DNA of 64,000 nt from Paraburkholderia hiiakae (GCF_904848665.1 NZ_CAJHCQ010000011.1:124001-188000); one strand, 5' to 3'. Positions 35,980-44,769 are shown, numbered from the stretch's first letter. Translations and numbers: made by a program. The notes: generated by a model not told the origin, from the letters alone.

Positions 35980-37463
35980 AAGTCCTGATCGCACGAATGA
36001 ATCACGAAACGAATACGTTCTCACCGGTGTCCACGCCGCTTGCGGCGTTCGGCGGCGATGGGCCGGCGTGGGGCGAAGCGGCGTATCGCGAGAACAAGGG
36101 CATGCGCACGGCGATGTCGGCGTTCATCGACGCGGCCGAGCGCGAAGGCGCGCAACTCGTCACACCCGTTTCGGCTTCGGCGAATCCGAGCGGCCCCGTT
36201 GCCGCCGATGCATACGATGCGATCTGCGACGCCATCGTTGCTGCTGCGTCCGGCTGCGACGCGGTGATGCTCGACCTGCACGGCGCGATGGTGGCGCAGC
36301 AGTCGGCGGACGGCGAGGGCGATCTGCTCGCACGCGTGCGCGCCGCGCTGCCCGATGCGCCGATTGCTGTCGCGCTCGATCTGCACGGAAACGTCACGCA
36401 GAAAATGATCGACAACGCGGATGTGATCGTGAGCTTCAAGACTTATCCGCACGTCGATATGTACGAGACCGGCGAACACGCGGCGCGCTTGCTGCTCGAT
36501 CGCATGCAGGGTCGCGCGCAGCCGGTGCTGGCGTGGCGGCAGCCGCCTCTGCTCACTTCGACGCTGCGCAGCGCGAGCGCCGAGGGTGCGATGCACCGCG
36601 CCGTCGAAGCGGCGCGTGAGGCCGAGGCGCAGGGCATGCTGGCCGTTTCGGTGCTCGCGGGCTTTTCGCTTGCCGACATTCCCGCACCGTGCATCAGCGT
36701 GGTGGTGGTGGGCAACGGCGACGCGGCGGCCGCCGAGGCAGTTGCAGAGCGTATCGCGAGGCAGATCTGGAACGAACGGGGCGAATTCGTTTATCGCAGT
36801 CCCCCGCTCGAAGCGTCGATCGCTCAGGCGGCGCAACTGGCGCCGGGCGCCGACAAACCCGTGCTGCTGCTCGACCACGGCGACAACTGCATGTCGGGCG
36901 GCACCTGCGACACGATGGACCTGCTCGAAGCCGCGCTCACGCAAGGGCTCACCGGCATGGTGAGCGGCCCGCTATGCGACCCGCAAGCCGTGGCGGCGCT
37001 CATTGAAGCGGGCGTGGGCGCCAGGGTCACGCTCGGCGTTGGGAACAAGCTCGCGCGCGAAGGTGCGTCACCGCGCGCGCCCTTCATGGCAACGGGCGTG
37101 GTGCGAGCGATCACCGACGGCGAATATGTGATCACCGGCCCGACCTACACAGGCCAGCGCGCGTACATGGGGCGCGCGGCGGTACTCGACATCGGTGCCG
37201 CGACGCTCGTCGTGACCGAGCGCACGCACGAGCCGTGGGACCTCGGCGTGTTCGAGAGCGTGGGCATCGACCCGCGCCGCGCGCGCTTTCTGCTGCTGAA
37301 GTCGCGCATGTATTGCCGTCCGGTGTTCGTGCCGATCGCGGCCGCGCTCGTGGAATGCGACAGCCGCGGCGTGACCGGTTCGGACTACGGCCTCTTTCAG
37401 TATGAGAGGCTTGCGCGCCCGGTGTATCCGCTCGATGCCGATATGACGTGGCTTACGAGGTGA
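35976..37463 (+). CDS. M81 family metallopeptidase, MlrC-like (first copy)
   Basis: A 495-residue member of the MlrC family (DUF1485 plus C-terminal MlrC domain). Motifs: ARMNHETNTFSPV at the start, MLDLHGAMV (about 89), ALDLHGNV, YPHVDMYETGEHAARLL, LLDHGDNCMSGGTCDT. The named member cleaves linearised microcystin fragments in sphingomonads, but most family members occur in unrelated bacteria next to ABC importers with unknown substrates. Coupled by ATGA to the M20 gene. Confidence 0.88.
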   Translation: MKVLIARMNHETNTFSPVSTPLAAFGGDGPAWGEAAYRENKGMRTAMSAFIDAAEREGAQLVTPVSASANPSGPVAADAYDAICDAIVAAASGCDAVMLDLHGAMVAQQSADGEGDLLARVRAALPDAPIAVALDLHGNVTQKMIDNADVIVSFKTYPHVDMYETGEHAARLLLDRMQGRAQPVLAWRQPPLLTSTLRSASAEGAMHRAVEAAREAEAQGMLAVSVLAGFSLADIPAPCISVVVVGNGDAAAAEAVAERIARQIWNERGEFVYRSPPLEASIAQAAQLAPGADKPVLLLDHGDNCMSGGTCDTMDLLEAALTQGLTGMVSGPLCDPQAVAALIEAGVGARVTLGVGNKLAREGASPRAPFMATGVVRAITDGEYVITGPTYTGQRAYMGRAAVLDIGAATLVVTERTHEPWDLGVFESVGIDPRRARFLLLKSRMYCRPVFVPIAAALVECDSRGVTGSDYGLFQYERLARPVYPLDADMTWLTR

Positions 37464-37553
37464 ACATCGGACGAGCGTTGGTCACACTTTGGGGTTTGCA
37501 TAACTAGCCAGGCAGTGCGAAGAAAACGTCCTCCACTTCGAAAGGAAACCTTC

Positions 37554-39032
37554 ATGCGTTTGCTGCTCGCGATGTTCAAGCACGAAACCAATACTTTCTC
37601 GCCGGTTCCCACGCCGTTCGAGCGCTTCTTTCGCCGCACGGGCGGCGCCGTCGCGGGCCCGGAGGCTCTCGAAGCCTACCGCGGCACGGGCGGCGCGCTG
37701 GGCGCCTACATCGACGTGGCGGACGAGCTTGGCGCGCAAATCGTGCTGCCCGTTGCCGCCGACGCCTTTCCGAGCGGCCCCGTGCATGACGACGCTTATC
37801 GCCGCATCACGGAACTGATTCTCGACGCGGTTGCGAAGGGCGGCTACGACGGTATCCTGCTCGATCTGCACGGCGCGATGGTCACGCAATCGCTCGACGA
37901 CGGCGAAGGCACGCTGCTGCGCCGCCTGCGTGAGATCGACCCGACTACGCCGGTGGGCGTGACGCTCGACATGCACGCGAACGTGTACGACGACATCGTG
38001 AAGCACGCGACGGTCGTCACCGGCTATCACACGTATCCGCACGTCGACATGTACGAGGCCGGATTGCGCGCGGCGCGCATAGTCGCGCGCACGATCGCGG
38101 GTGAGATCAAGCCGGTGATGGCGTGGGGCAACAAACCGATGCTGCCTCACGTGATGCGTCAGGGCACGCACGCCGAGCCGAATCGATCGCTGCAGGCACG
38201 CTGCATGATGTACGAGCAAGGCGACGCGCTGGCGGCCTCGCTGTTCGTGGGCTTTCCGAACGCCGATATCGAGAACGCGGGCCTGAGTGTCGTGGTCTGT
38301 ACCGATGGCGACAAGGCGAAGGCGGCCACGCTGCGCGATGCGCTGCTCGACGAAGCGTGGCGCGAGCGCGAAAAGTTTCTCTATGCGAGCGAGCCGCTGG
38401 CGCAATCGGTTGCGCGCGCAAAGGCTTCGACAACGGCTGGCCCGCTCGTGCTGCTCGACCATTGCGACAACACAGCGTCGGGCGGGACGATGGATACCAC
38501 CGAGGTGCTGGCGGAGGTCCTGAAACAAGGGCTCGACAATGCGGTGTTCTATGCGATCTACGATCCCGAGGCGGTGCAGCAGGCGATAGCCGCGGGCATC
38601 GGCAATGAAGTCACGCTTTCGTTGGGCGGCAAGCTGCCGATGCCTGCATTGCAGGAGACGAGCCGCCCCATCGAAGTGACGGCGCGCGTGAAGCTCGTGT
38701 TCGACGGCGTGTTCCGCAATCGTGGCCCGATGTATCGCGGCGCGCTCAACAATACCGGTCCGACCGTGGTGCTCGATACCGGCAAGGTGGAGATCGTGGT
38801 GGTATCGGCGCATCAGGAGCCGTTCGATCTGAACTGCCTCTCTTCAGTGGGCATCGACCCGACGCAAAAGCGCTATATCGTGCTGAAAAGCCGCGTGCAT
38901 TGGCGCGCCGGTTTCGGCGACCTCGCGCGCGAGGTGATCGAATGCGCGGGCGTGGGCGTCACGACTTCGGATTACGGCAAGCTTGAATTCAGGAAGGTGC
39001 GGCGGCCGATTTATCCGCTGGATGCGATGTGA
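37554..39032 (+). CDS. M81 family metallopeptidase, MlrC-like (second copy)
   Basis: A 492-residue paralogue of the preceding gene with the same motif order (FKHETNTFSPVPTPFERF, LLDLHGAMV, TLDMHANV, YPHVDMYEAGLRAARI, LLDHCDNTASGGTMDTTE). The two copies differ throughout, so this is an old duplication or separate acquisition rather than a recent tandem copy. AAAGGAAACC precedes the ATG; 90 bases separate it from the first copy. Probable last gene of the operon, convergent with the YXWGXW gene. Confidence 0.88.
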   Translation: MRLLLAMFKHETNTFSPVPTPFERFFRRTGGAVAGPEALEAYRGTGGALGAYIDVADELGAQIVLPVAADAFPSGPVHDDAYRRITELILDAVAKGGYDGILLDLHGAMVTQSLDDGEGTLLRRLREIDPTTPVGVTLDMHANVYDDIVKHATVVTGYHTYPHVDMYEAGLRAARIVARTIAGEIKPVMAWGNKPMLPHVMRQGTHAEPNRSLQARCMMYEQGDALAASLFVGFPNADIENAGLSVVVCTDGDKAKAATLRDALLDEAWREREKFLYASEPLAQSVARAKASTTAGPLVLLDHCDNTASGGTMDTTEVLAEVLKQGLDNAVFYAIYDPEAVQQAIAAGIGNEVTLSLGGKLPMPALQETSRPIEVTARVKLVFDGVFRNRGPMYRGALNNTGPTVVLDTGKVEIVVVSAHQEPFDLNCLSSVGIDPTQKRYIVLKSRVHWRAGFGDLAREVIECAGVGVTTSDYGKLEFRKVRRPIYPLDAM

Positions 39033-39050
39033 CCGCCGCGGAAAACAGAC

Positions 39051-39266
39051 TTAGTACCCCTGCACCCAATGCCCCGGAATCCACACCCACTGGTTGCCAT
39101 CCCAGCGGTAGTGGCCCTTGGCCCAGGCGTAGCCTTGGGCGGGGGCGGGCGGCGGTGCCTCGACGCGCGGCGCCGGCTCCGGTGGGTGGGCGGGCTCCAC
39201 GATGCAAGCGGAAAGCAGGGCGGCGCACGCGACCAGGGTAACGGGGTACAGTCGTTTTATCTTCAT
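39051..39266 (-). CDS. YXWGXW repeat lipoprotein
   Basis: A 71-residue lipoprotein: signal MKIKRLYPVTLVACAALLSAC (lipidated Cys21), Pro-rich spacer, then aromatic repeats GYAWAKGHYRWDG and WVWIPGHWVQGY of the YXWGXW family. Outer-membrane or periplasmic, function unknown. GGGGGACAACC precedes the ATG. It ends the leftward run that includes DUF1501/DUF1800 and the ECF genes, 66 bases after the DUF1501 gene. Confidence 0.85.
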   Translation of the reverse strand: MKIKRLYPVTLVACAALLSACIVEPAHPPEPAPRVEAPPPAPAQGYAWAKGHYRWDGNQWVWIPGHWVQGY

Positions 39267-39332
39267 GACGGTTGTCCCCCACTGATTTACGTTGTTTGGT
39301 TATCCGAACGGATGCCTGGTCTCATCGCTCGT

Positions 39333-40481
39333 TCACACTCTTATCAAACCCGTAATCGCGTATTTCGTGCCTGCGTCGCCGAATAGCGTCGATGCCGTAC
39401 GCTGCGGATCGAGCCCGAGACTCTCGGCGGCAGCACCGGCTATCAATGCGTCGAGTGAGGCGGTGGGCTTGAGATCGCGCGACTCGTAGAGATCCGCGGT
39501 GCGCAGTCCCGGCCAGTCGGTCTGTACGCGCCCCCCCGCCACGGCGCCGCCCACGAGCATCGCCACCGAAGCCTGCCCGTGGTCGGTGCCGCCCGTGCCA
39601 TTCGCCGCGGCCGTGCGGCCGAACTCCGTCGCGACGAGCACCGTGGTCTTGTCCCACGCGGGGCCCAGGCCGTCGCGCAGCGACGCGAGCATCGTGTCGA
39701 GCGCTTTTAGCTGATTCGCGAGCCGCGCATTCTGCGCGCTGTGCGTGTCCCATCCGCCGGTTTCGATCATGGCGATGCGCGGGCCATCGGGGCGCGAAAG
39801 AAAGCTCGCTGCCAGCTTGCCGACGCTCGCGGGGTCCTGGCGTGCGCTGGCGTCGCCGGCGAGTCCGCGTGCGTTCATTGCCGATGTCCAGAGTGAGCGC
39901 AGTTGCGGATCGGCTTCGTAGAGCGCCGAAACCCGCGTGAGCAGATCGTCGGAAGCGTTGGGCAGCGCCGAGGGCGCGTACGAACTCACCTGGACCGAGC
40001 CGCGCAGCGCGAGCGGCACGGTGGGCGCGAGCGCAATGGCGTTTTCGCGCGAGGCAGGCAGCATGGCGACGAGGCGGTTGAGCCAGCCGTCCTTGACCTG
40101 GTAAGGCGCGCGGCCGCCCGTTTCCAGCACGTTCTGACCGTCGAAGTGCGAGCGGTCACGATACGGCGAGGCGATCGCATGCACGAAGAGGGCCTGTTTT
40201 TCGCCATACATCTGCGCCATCTGTGCGAGTGACGGGTGCAGCGCGAACGTACCGTCGAGTTTCGTGGCTCGGTCAATGTCGATGGCGAGCGGGCCGCGCA
40301 GCGCGGCATAGGCAGGCTCCGCATAGGGCACGACGATGTTGAGTCCGTCGGCCGCACCGCGCTGGATCACGAACACGAAGCGGCGCTCGGTTTCGGCGCT
40401 GGCGAACACGATCTGTGGCGCGACGAGCATCGCGCCCGCGCCGGCGGCGGCGACGCGCAGGAAATGGCGGCGGGAAACCAT
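39333..40481 (-). CDS. DUF1501 family protein with Tat signal
   Basis: A 382-residue protein beginning VSRRHFLRVAAAG, a clear twin-arginine signal, followed by the DUF1501 fold (sulfatase/alkaline-phosphatase-like): FVIQRGAADGLN, MIETGGWDTHSAQ, TVLVATEFGRT and GGTDHGQAS. The E-F-G-R-T and D-H-G motifs are the likely metal centre. Exported folded. Starts 5 bases after the DUF1800 stop with GAGGAG upstream; the pair is a widely conserved unit of unknown function. Confidence 0.9.
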   Translation of the reverse strand: MVSRRHFLRVAAAGAGAMLVAPQIVFASAETERRFVFVIQRGAADGLNIVVPYAEPAYAALRGPLAIDIDRATKLDGTFALHPSLAQMAQMYGEKQALFVHAIASPYRDRSHFDGQNVLETGGRAPYQVKDGWLNRLVAMLPASRENAIALAPTVPLALRGSVQVSSYAPSALPNASDDLLTRVSALYEADPQLRSLWTSAMNARGLAGDASARQDPASVGKLAASFLSRPDGPRIAMIETGGWDTHSAQNARLANQLKALDTMLASLRDGLGPAWDKTTVLVATEFGRTAAANGTGGTDHGQASVAMLVGGAVAGGRVQTDWPGLRTADLYESRDLKPTASLDALIAGAAAESLGLDPQRTASTLFGDAGTKYAITGLIRV

Positions 40482-40486
40482 GGCGG

Positions 40487-41986
40487 TTATCTCCTCAGGA
40501 AATCGGGCGAGACGAGCAGCAAGGCGATCGCAGTGGATGCGCTTTCGGCGTGCGCGACCGCGGTGGCCGTGGGCGCGCTGAGCGTGGCGCCCATGAGGGT
40601 GTCGCCGAGCGTGCGCGGGTCGAGCCGGTCGCCCACGCGCGCCGAGAAGCGCTGCGCGACTTCCACGCGGCGCACGAGCGCATCGGGCGCGGCCCAGCTT
40701 GCGGCGATATCGTCGTAACCGGCGGGAGAACCCGGCCGCCACACTGGCTGGCCAAGCTGCGTGAGCAGCGGCGCGGCATTGATGTCGCTCACTTCACTGA
40801 GTCCGCGCCAGCCTAGACCGCGCATCGACGAAACGGTCCATTCCCACGGCGTCTTGAACTTCGCATCGACCGGCGCCCACGCTTGCGGCGCTTCGACGAG
40901 CGCGCGGTACACGGTCGGGAGATCGCCGCCGCTTTGTTCGAAGGCGAGCGCGAGGCGCTCGGTGAGTGCGGGCGGCGGATTGTCGGCGACGAAGTGGCGC
41001 GCGAGCTGGAACGCGATATGGCGGCTCGTGGCGCTCGCATGCGCGAGGTCGTTGAGGATGGCGAGCGCCTGCTGCTCGCCCGGTTGATCGTAGCGCTTGC
41101 CCATCACGGTGCGCGCGCCCGGCTCGTGCTGTGCCGGGCGGAACACGAAGCTGCCGGGCGCTGCTGCATTGGCCTCCGCATTGGCCACCGCGTTGGCCGC
41201 ATTCCCAGGCTGCGGCCCGCGCACCCCCGCCACGCTCCAACCCGTGAGCGCACGTGCGAATTCGGTCACATCGTCCTGCGTGTAGCCGGTGCGCACGCCG
41301 AGCGTGTGCAGTTCCATGATCTCGCGTGCGAGGTTCTCGTTCAGACCACGCTTGTGCGCGGGGTCGCGCTCATCGGCGCGTAGCGCGGCCCGGCTGTCGG
41401 GCCCAACGGAGCGCGTCTGGTCGAGAAAGAGCTGCATGGCTGGGTGCTGCTCGACCGCGACCAGCATGTCCGCGAAATTGCCGAGCACGTGCGGGCGTAT
41501 CGCTTCCATTTCGAATGCGCCCGCAATGCCTGCAATCAGCGCTTTATCCACCGATACGGCGAAGTGGTTCGACCAGAAATGCACGAGGCGCTCGACGAAA
41601 GGCGTGTCGGTCTGCAAGGCGCTCGTGAGGCGCGCGTTGACGGCGCTGCGGTAGATGCCCACGCTCTCGCGGCGGATCGCCTGATTGACCGCGCGGCGTG
41701 CGGCTTGTTGTGCGTCGGGTTGCCCGCTGGTTCGTGCGTTGGTGTCCGAAGCCGCGCTCGCTGCCGCGTCGCCCGCCATGCCTTGCTGGCGCTCTGTGCC
41801 GAAGCGCTCGGCGAGCGCCAGCGTACCCGGCTCGTTGCGCCATGCTGCGGGCAACGGTTCGTATGCGGAGAACTGGCTGAGCAGCCAGCCTTGAGGATTG
41901 GCGGGCGGCGTTTCGTCGGCGCGCGCGCCGAGGCCGAAGCGGTTCATGGCGATCGCGCCGGCGCGGGTATTCGAAAGGCTTTCCAT
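40487..41986 (-). CDS. DUF1800 family protein
   Basis: A 499-residue, mostly helical protein of the DUF1800 family (AMNRFGLGA near the start, FWSNHFAVSVDK, ENLAREIMELHTLGV, FARALTGWSV, HDP-like RPAQHEPGARTVMGK, RHIAFQLARHFVADNPP). It has no obvious signal peptide. Always paired with DUF1501; a role in an exported or sulfatase-like modification complex has been suggested only by association. Follows the ECF operon by 86 bases on the same strand. Confidence 0.9.
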   Translation of the reverse strand: MESLSNTRAGAIAMNRFGLGARADETPPANPQGWLLSQFSAYEPLPAAWRNEPGTLALAERFGTERQQGMAGDAAASAASDTNARTSGQPDAQQAARRAVNQAIRRESVGIYRSAVNARLTSALQTDTPFVERLVHFWSNHFAVSVDKALIAGIAGAFEMEAIRPHVLGNFADMLVAVEQHPAMQLFLDQTRSVGPDSRAALRADERDPAHKRGLNENLAREIMELHTLGVRTGYTQDDVTEFARALTGWSVAGVRGPQPGNAANAVANAEANAAAPGSFVFRPAQHEPGARTVMGKRYDQPGEQQALAILNDLAHASATSRHIAFQLARHFVADNPPPALTERLALAFEQSGGDLPTVYRALVEAPQAWAPVDAKFKTPWEWTVSSMRGLGWRGLSEVSDINAAPLLTQLGQPVWRPGSPAGYDDIAASWAAPDALVRRVEVAQRFSARVGDRLDPRTLGDTLMGATLSAPTATAVAHAESASTAIALLLVSPDFLRR

Positions 41987-42072
41987 GCGCGGTCCTTGTA
42001 CTCGTTGGAGCGTTGCGTATTCCCGTTAAACGGTCGTCGCTCGCGTTATCCGTCGCTGGTCCGCCAACTTTT

Positions 42073-42585
42073 TTATTGCGAGCCGCCTGCGTCGCTTACG
42101 GCATGTTGCGGCTGCTTTTGCTGCTGCGCCGGCAGCCGCCACTGGCCGCGCTTTTCGAGTCCTTCGACGAACTTCACGCGTTCTTCGGGCGTGAGCGTGG
42201 CCGCGAAATCGACCACGCCGCTTTCGACTTGCGCACGCAACGCGCTATCCGCTGTGCGCGTGCGCGTGAGCGCGGTGTCGATGGCGTTGCGGTCGAGTTG
42301 CGGCGCGGCGAGCAGGTCGAGCACCTCGCGCCGTCCGTCACGTCCGTCGCGCGCGTACTGGCGGCCTTCGCGGCGCGAGGACTTGAGCGCTTGCTCGAAC
42401 TGCTGCTGGCGCTGCGCCGAAAGTTCCTCGGTGGCGAAGCGCAACGCCACGCGCTGCGCGGGTTGCACCTGCGGCTCGCCGCGCACGGCGAACCAGCGCC
42501 AGGCGCCGCCCGCAATGGCGCCGAGCAGAAAGACATTCAGGAGTACCGAGCCGACGAGGAGCGTCTTCCATGAGCGGCCGTTCAT
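42073..42585 (-). CDS. Periplasmic Spy/CpxP-like (heavy-metal-resistance fold) sensor protein
   Basis: A 170-residue protein with an N-terminal membrane anchor (about 7-27) and a periplasmic helical domain containing an LTPEER motif at 131-136, as in the CpxP/Spy/CnrX superfamily (often named periplasmic heavy metal sensor). It contains no Cys and almost no His, so metal binding is not supported by the sequence; a protein-stress role fits better. Its ATG overlaps the stop of the anti-sigma gene. Confidence 0.8.
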   Translation of the reverse strand: MNGRSWKTLLVGSVLLNVFLLGAIAGGAWRWFAVRGEPQVQPAQRVALRFATEELSAQRQQQFEQALKSSRREGRQYARDGRDGRREVLDLLAAPQLDRNAIDTALTRTRTADSALRAQVESGVVDFAATLTPEERVKFVEGLEKRGQWRLPAQQQKQPQHAVSDAGGSQ

Positions 42586-43061
42586 TCGTCACTCCCTCCG
42601 GCGCCGGGGTTGAGGTTCGATTCGCTCCAGTCCGAACTCGTCCCGCCAAAGCTCGTGGTGAGCCAGGTCTCGTGCGGTGCTGCGGGCGTCGTGCCGCCGA
42701 GCACGACAAGCGATATCGTCAGCGCGCCCGCGAGCGCTCCGGCGAGACCCACCCCCGCGAATGCCGCGCCGGACCACCAGAATCTGCGGCGCTTCGCGGC
42801 GGAAACGGGCTTAACTGCGGGCCTGACTGCGGGCTTGACCGGTGCGCCCGCAACGATCTCTTCGAAGCGCGCGCGCGTGGGCGGCGCAACCATGTCGCGG
42901 GAGAGCCAGCTATCGAGCTCCATGGCTTCATCGAGCGCCGCGCTCGCTTGCGCGCGATGCGCGCGCGCCCATTCGAGCGCGTCGTTGCGCTCGCGCTGCG
43001 GCCAGCGCTGCGGGTCGGCGCCATAAGCCGCGACGAGGGTGTGAAATCGTTCGAGTGTCAT
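42582..43061 (-). CDS. Probable membrane anti-sigma factor
   Basis: A 159-residue protein: N-terminal 55 residues helical and charged (AAYGADPQRWPQRERNDALEWARAHRAQ), a Lys/Pro linker, one membrane helix (about 97-122) and a short periplasmic tail. Topology and position, sandwiched by ATGA overlaps between an ECF sigma gene and a periplasmic sensor gene, identify it as the anti-sigma factor. No zinc-binding HxxxCxxC is present. Confidence 0.78.
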   Translation of the reverse strand: MTLERFHTLVAAYGADPQRWPQRERNDALEWARAHRAQASAALDEAMELDSWLSRDMVAPPTRARFEEIVAGAPVKPAVRPAVKPVSAAKRRRFWWSGAAFAGVGLAGALAGALTISLVVLGGTTPAAPHETWLTTSFGGTSSDWSESNLNPGAGGSDE

Positions 43062-43723
43062 ACGGAGTCCTTACCGGCAGATTCGCCGGCCAGTTGAGCG
43101 CGCAAGGTGCGCCGGGCGCGCGCCAGCAGGCTTTCGAGCGCGTCCACCGAAATATCCATCAGGCCGGCTGCTTCGAGGTTCGACAGCTCCTGATAGTAAG
43201 TGAGCACGAGCGCTTCGCGCTGACGCACGGGCAGCGCCGCGAGTGCGGCGCGCACGCGTTCGTCGCGCGTGCGCGCTTCGATCTGCTGGTCGGGCGAGCC
43301 TGCGGGATCGGGTGTCGGCTCGCTCAGGGCGTGCACGTCTTCTACGGTCTCTTCGCGGCGTCCGCGCAAGCGGTCGTAACACAGATTGAGCGCCACGCGA
43401 TGCAGCCACGTGTCGAATTTCGCTTCGCCGGTGCGCCAGGCCGGCGCCTGTTTCCAGATCCGCATGAAAGCTTCCTGGGCGACGTCTTCGGCTTCGCTGC
43501 GGTCGCCCAGCATGCGCGTGGCGAGTGCGATAAGGCGCGGCAGCTTGCTTGCGACGAGCGCGCGCACGGCAAGCGGATCGCGCGCGCCGACGCGCGCGAC
43601 GAGGTCCGCGTCAGGATCGCGTTCGTTCAAGGCCTTCCTGGCCCTGGAGGTCTGCAAAGTTTGAACCGCAGGCGAACCCGCTGCCGCGCCGTCATTGTCG
43701 TTTCTCAGTTTGAAGTCGGGCAT
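43058..43723 (-). CDS. ECF RNA polymerase sigma factor
   Basis: A 221-residue ECF sigma factor: region 2 about 60-125 (DRSEAEDVAQEAFMRIWKQAP) and region 4 about 160-210 (LPVRQREALVLTYYQELSNLEAAGLMDISVDAL). A 40-residue variable N-terminal extension precedes region 2. Heads the leftward operon sigma - anti-sigma - sensor. The regulon probably includes the DUF1800/DUF1501/YXWGXW genes downstream. Confidence 0.92.
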   Translation of the reverse strand: MPDFKLRNDNDGAAAGSPAVQTLQTSRARKALNERDPDADLVARVGARDPLAVRALVASKLPRLIALATRMLGDRSEAEDVAQEAFMRIWKQAPAWRTGEAKFDTWLHRVALNLCYDRLRGRREETVEDVHALSEPTPDPAGSPDQQIEARTRDERVRAALAALPVRQREALVLTYYQELSNLEAAGLMDISVDALESLLARARRTLRAQLAGESAGKDSV

Positions 43724-43750
43724 TCACGCGTTATGCCGATCTACGCCACG

Positions 43751-43807
43751 TCATGCCCAGTGGCCCGGAATCCATCGCCAGTTCGGGCCGTCCTCGACCC
43801 AGTGGTC
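43751..43807 (-). pseudogene. Relic of a YXWGXW-repeat protein C-terminus
   Basis: Leftward reading ends HWVEDGPNWRWIPGHWA then stop, closely matching the C-terminal repeat of the intact YXWGXW lipoprotein in this window (HYRWDGNQWVWIPGHW). No start codon or signal peptide is in frame: a stop lies about 30 codons upstream and the intervening residues are unlike the family. It lies 27 bases upstream of the sigma-factor start. Confidence 0.55.
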
Positions 43808-44009
43808 AACAGCCCCTATATGACTTGAACGGCGCCGCGGGGAAAATCCGTCGCGGGCCGTTTAATCCGCATGCAATTTCCGCGCTCAACGTCGAACTTA
43901 CCGATTCGGAAAGTATGTTGCTTGACAACTGCAAGATCCGAACCCGAAAGACTTACGTTAAGGGTTTATACCTAATATGAACCGCCACAAAATTGTTAAA
44001 TTTCTGTCT

Positions 44010-44025
44010 TAGAATGGACATTCTA
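44010..44025. promoter_or_regulatory. Palindrome upstream of the phasin gene
   Basis: TAGAATG-GA-CATTCTA, 7-bp perfect arms, 111 bases before the phasin ATG. Candidate operator for a PHA regulator (for example PhaR) or another factor; no direct evidence for the binder. Confidence 0.4.
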
Positions 44026-44136
44026 GATTGACTGCGGCAATGCAACATTAGTTTCCAAACATAGGAATACAGCCGTAAGTCAAGCCATCGGGGGTTGGCG
44101 CTTTCATTAGTATGACTAACCAAGGAGCATGAACTG

Positions 44137-44700
44137 ATGTCCGTTTCCGCACCCGAACAATTCCGCGCGAACTACCAGGCTGGCGTCGCAGCGTTCTTTG
44201 CGCTCACGAAACCCGTTTTCCAGGGTGTGCAGGCCGTGATCGATCTCAACGTGCAGGCCAGCAAGGCTGCTATCGCTGAAAGTGAAGCGACACTCAAGGG
44301 TGCCCTGCAGAGCGGCAATCCCACCGAGTTCCTGACGCAACAGATTGGTGCGTCGCAGCAAGCGGCCGCCAAGGCCATGTCGTACGGCCGCCACCTCGTC
44401 GACATCGCGACGACGACGCAAAACGAGTTGATCCAGGCCGCCCAGGCGCAATCGGGCGAGCAGGAGCAGCGCTTCAAGGCCTTTTCCGAAGGCCTGACGC
44501 AAAACGCACCGGTCGGCGCGGAGTCTTTCGTCGCGGCCATGAACTCGACGTTCGCCGCCGTGAACAATGCCGCCGAGACGCTGCGCGGCGTGACCCGCCA
44601 GGCCATCGAAACGGCCCAGAGCAATTTCCAGAACGTTGCCGCCTCCGTCCAGGAAGCCACGCCGGCAACCGCTAAGGCGACGAGCCCGGCCAAGGCCTGA
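44137..44700 (+). CDS. Phasin family protein
   Basis: A 187-residue amphipathic helical phasin (phasin_2 type: FRANYQAGVAAFFALTKPVFQGVQAVIDLNVQASKAAIAESEATLK). It coats polyhydroxyalkanoate granules in the cytoplasm. Gln/Ala-rich helices run to about 165, then a short Ala/Thr/Pro tail. AAGGAG precedes the ATG. Followed by phaA and phaB on the same strand. Confidence 0.92.
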   Translation: MSVSAPEQFRANYQAGVAAFFALTKPVFQGVQAVIDLNVQASKAAIAESEATLKGALQSGNPTEFLTQQIGASQQAAAKAMSYGRHLVDIATTTQNELIQAAQAQSGEQEQRFKAFSEGLTQNAPVGAESFVAAMNSTFAAVNNAAETLRGVTRQAIETAQSNFQNVAASVQEATPATAKATSPAKA

Positions 44701-44736
44701 TTTCCGTTCCTGCCAGACCGGCAAGACCCCAAGACC

Positions 44737-44769
44737 CGCCTTCGTCGTCGTAACTAAACGACGAGGGCG
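44737..44769 (+). terminator. Hairpin between phasin and thiolase genes
   Basis: 12-bp stem (CGCCTTCGTCGT / ACGACGAGGGCG, one G-T pair) with a 9-base loop, 37 bases past the phasin stop. Only a weak T-rich tail, so probably a partial terminator or stability element that makes phasin mRNA more abundant than the downstream message. Confidence 0.5.

Larger units (their letters stand above)
43724..44136. other. 413-bp intergenic region between divergent sigma and phasin genes
   Basis: Holds the YXWGXW relic at its left end and an AT-rich promoter-like half (43900-44130) with a 7-bp-arm palindrome. A 75-codon rightward reading at 43753-43980 has no homology I recognise and overlaps the relic in antisense, so it is not called. 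Confidence 0.6.

Noticed and set aside
42073..42585. Heavy-metal sensor function for the Spy/CpxP-like protein
   Set aside because: The family is often named so, but this copy has no Cys and practically no His, so metal binding is not supported by its sequence.
43753..43980. A 75-codon + strand ORF upstream of the phasin gene
   Set aside because: No ribosome site, no recognisable family, and its start is antisense to the YXWGXW relic.
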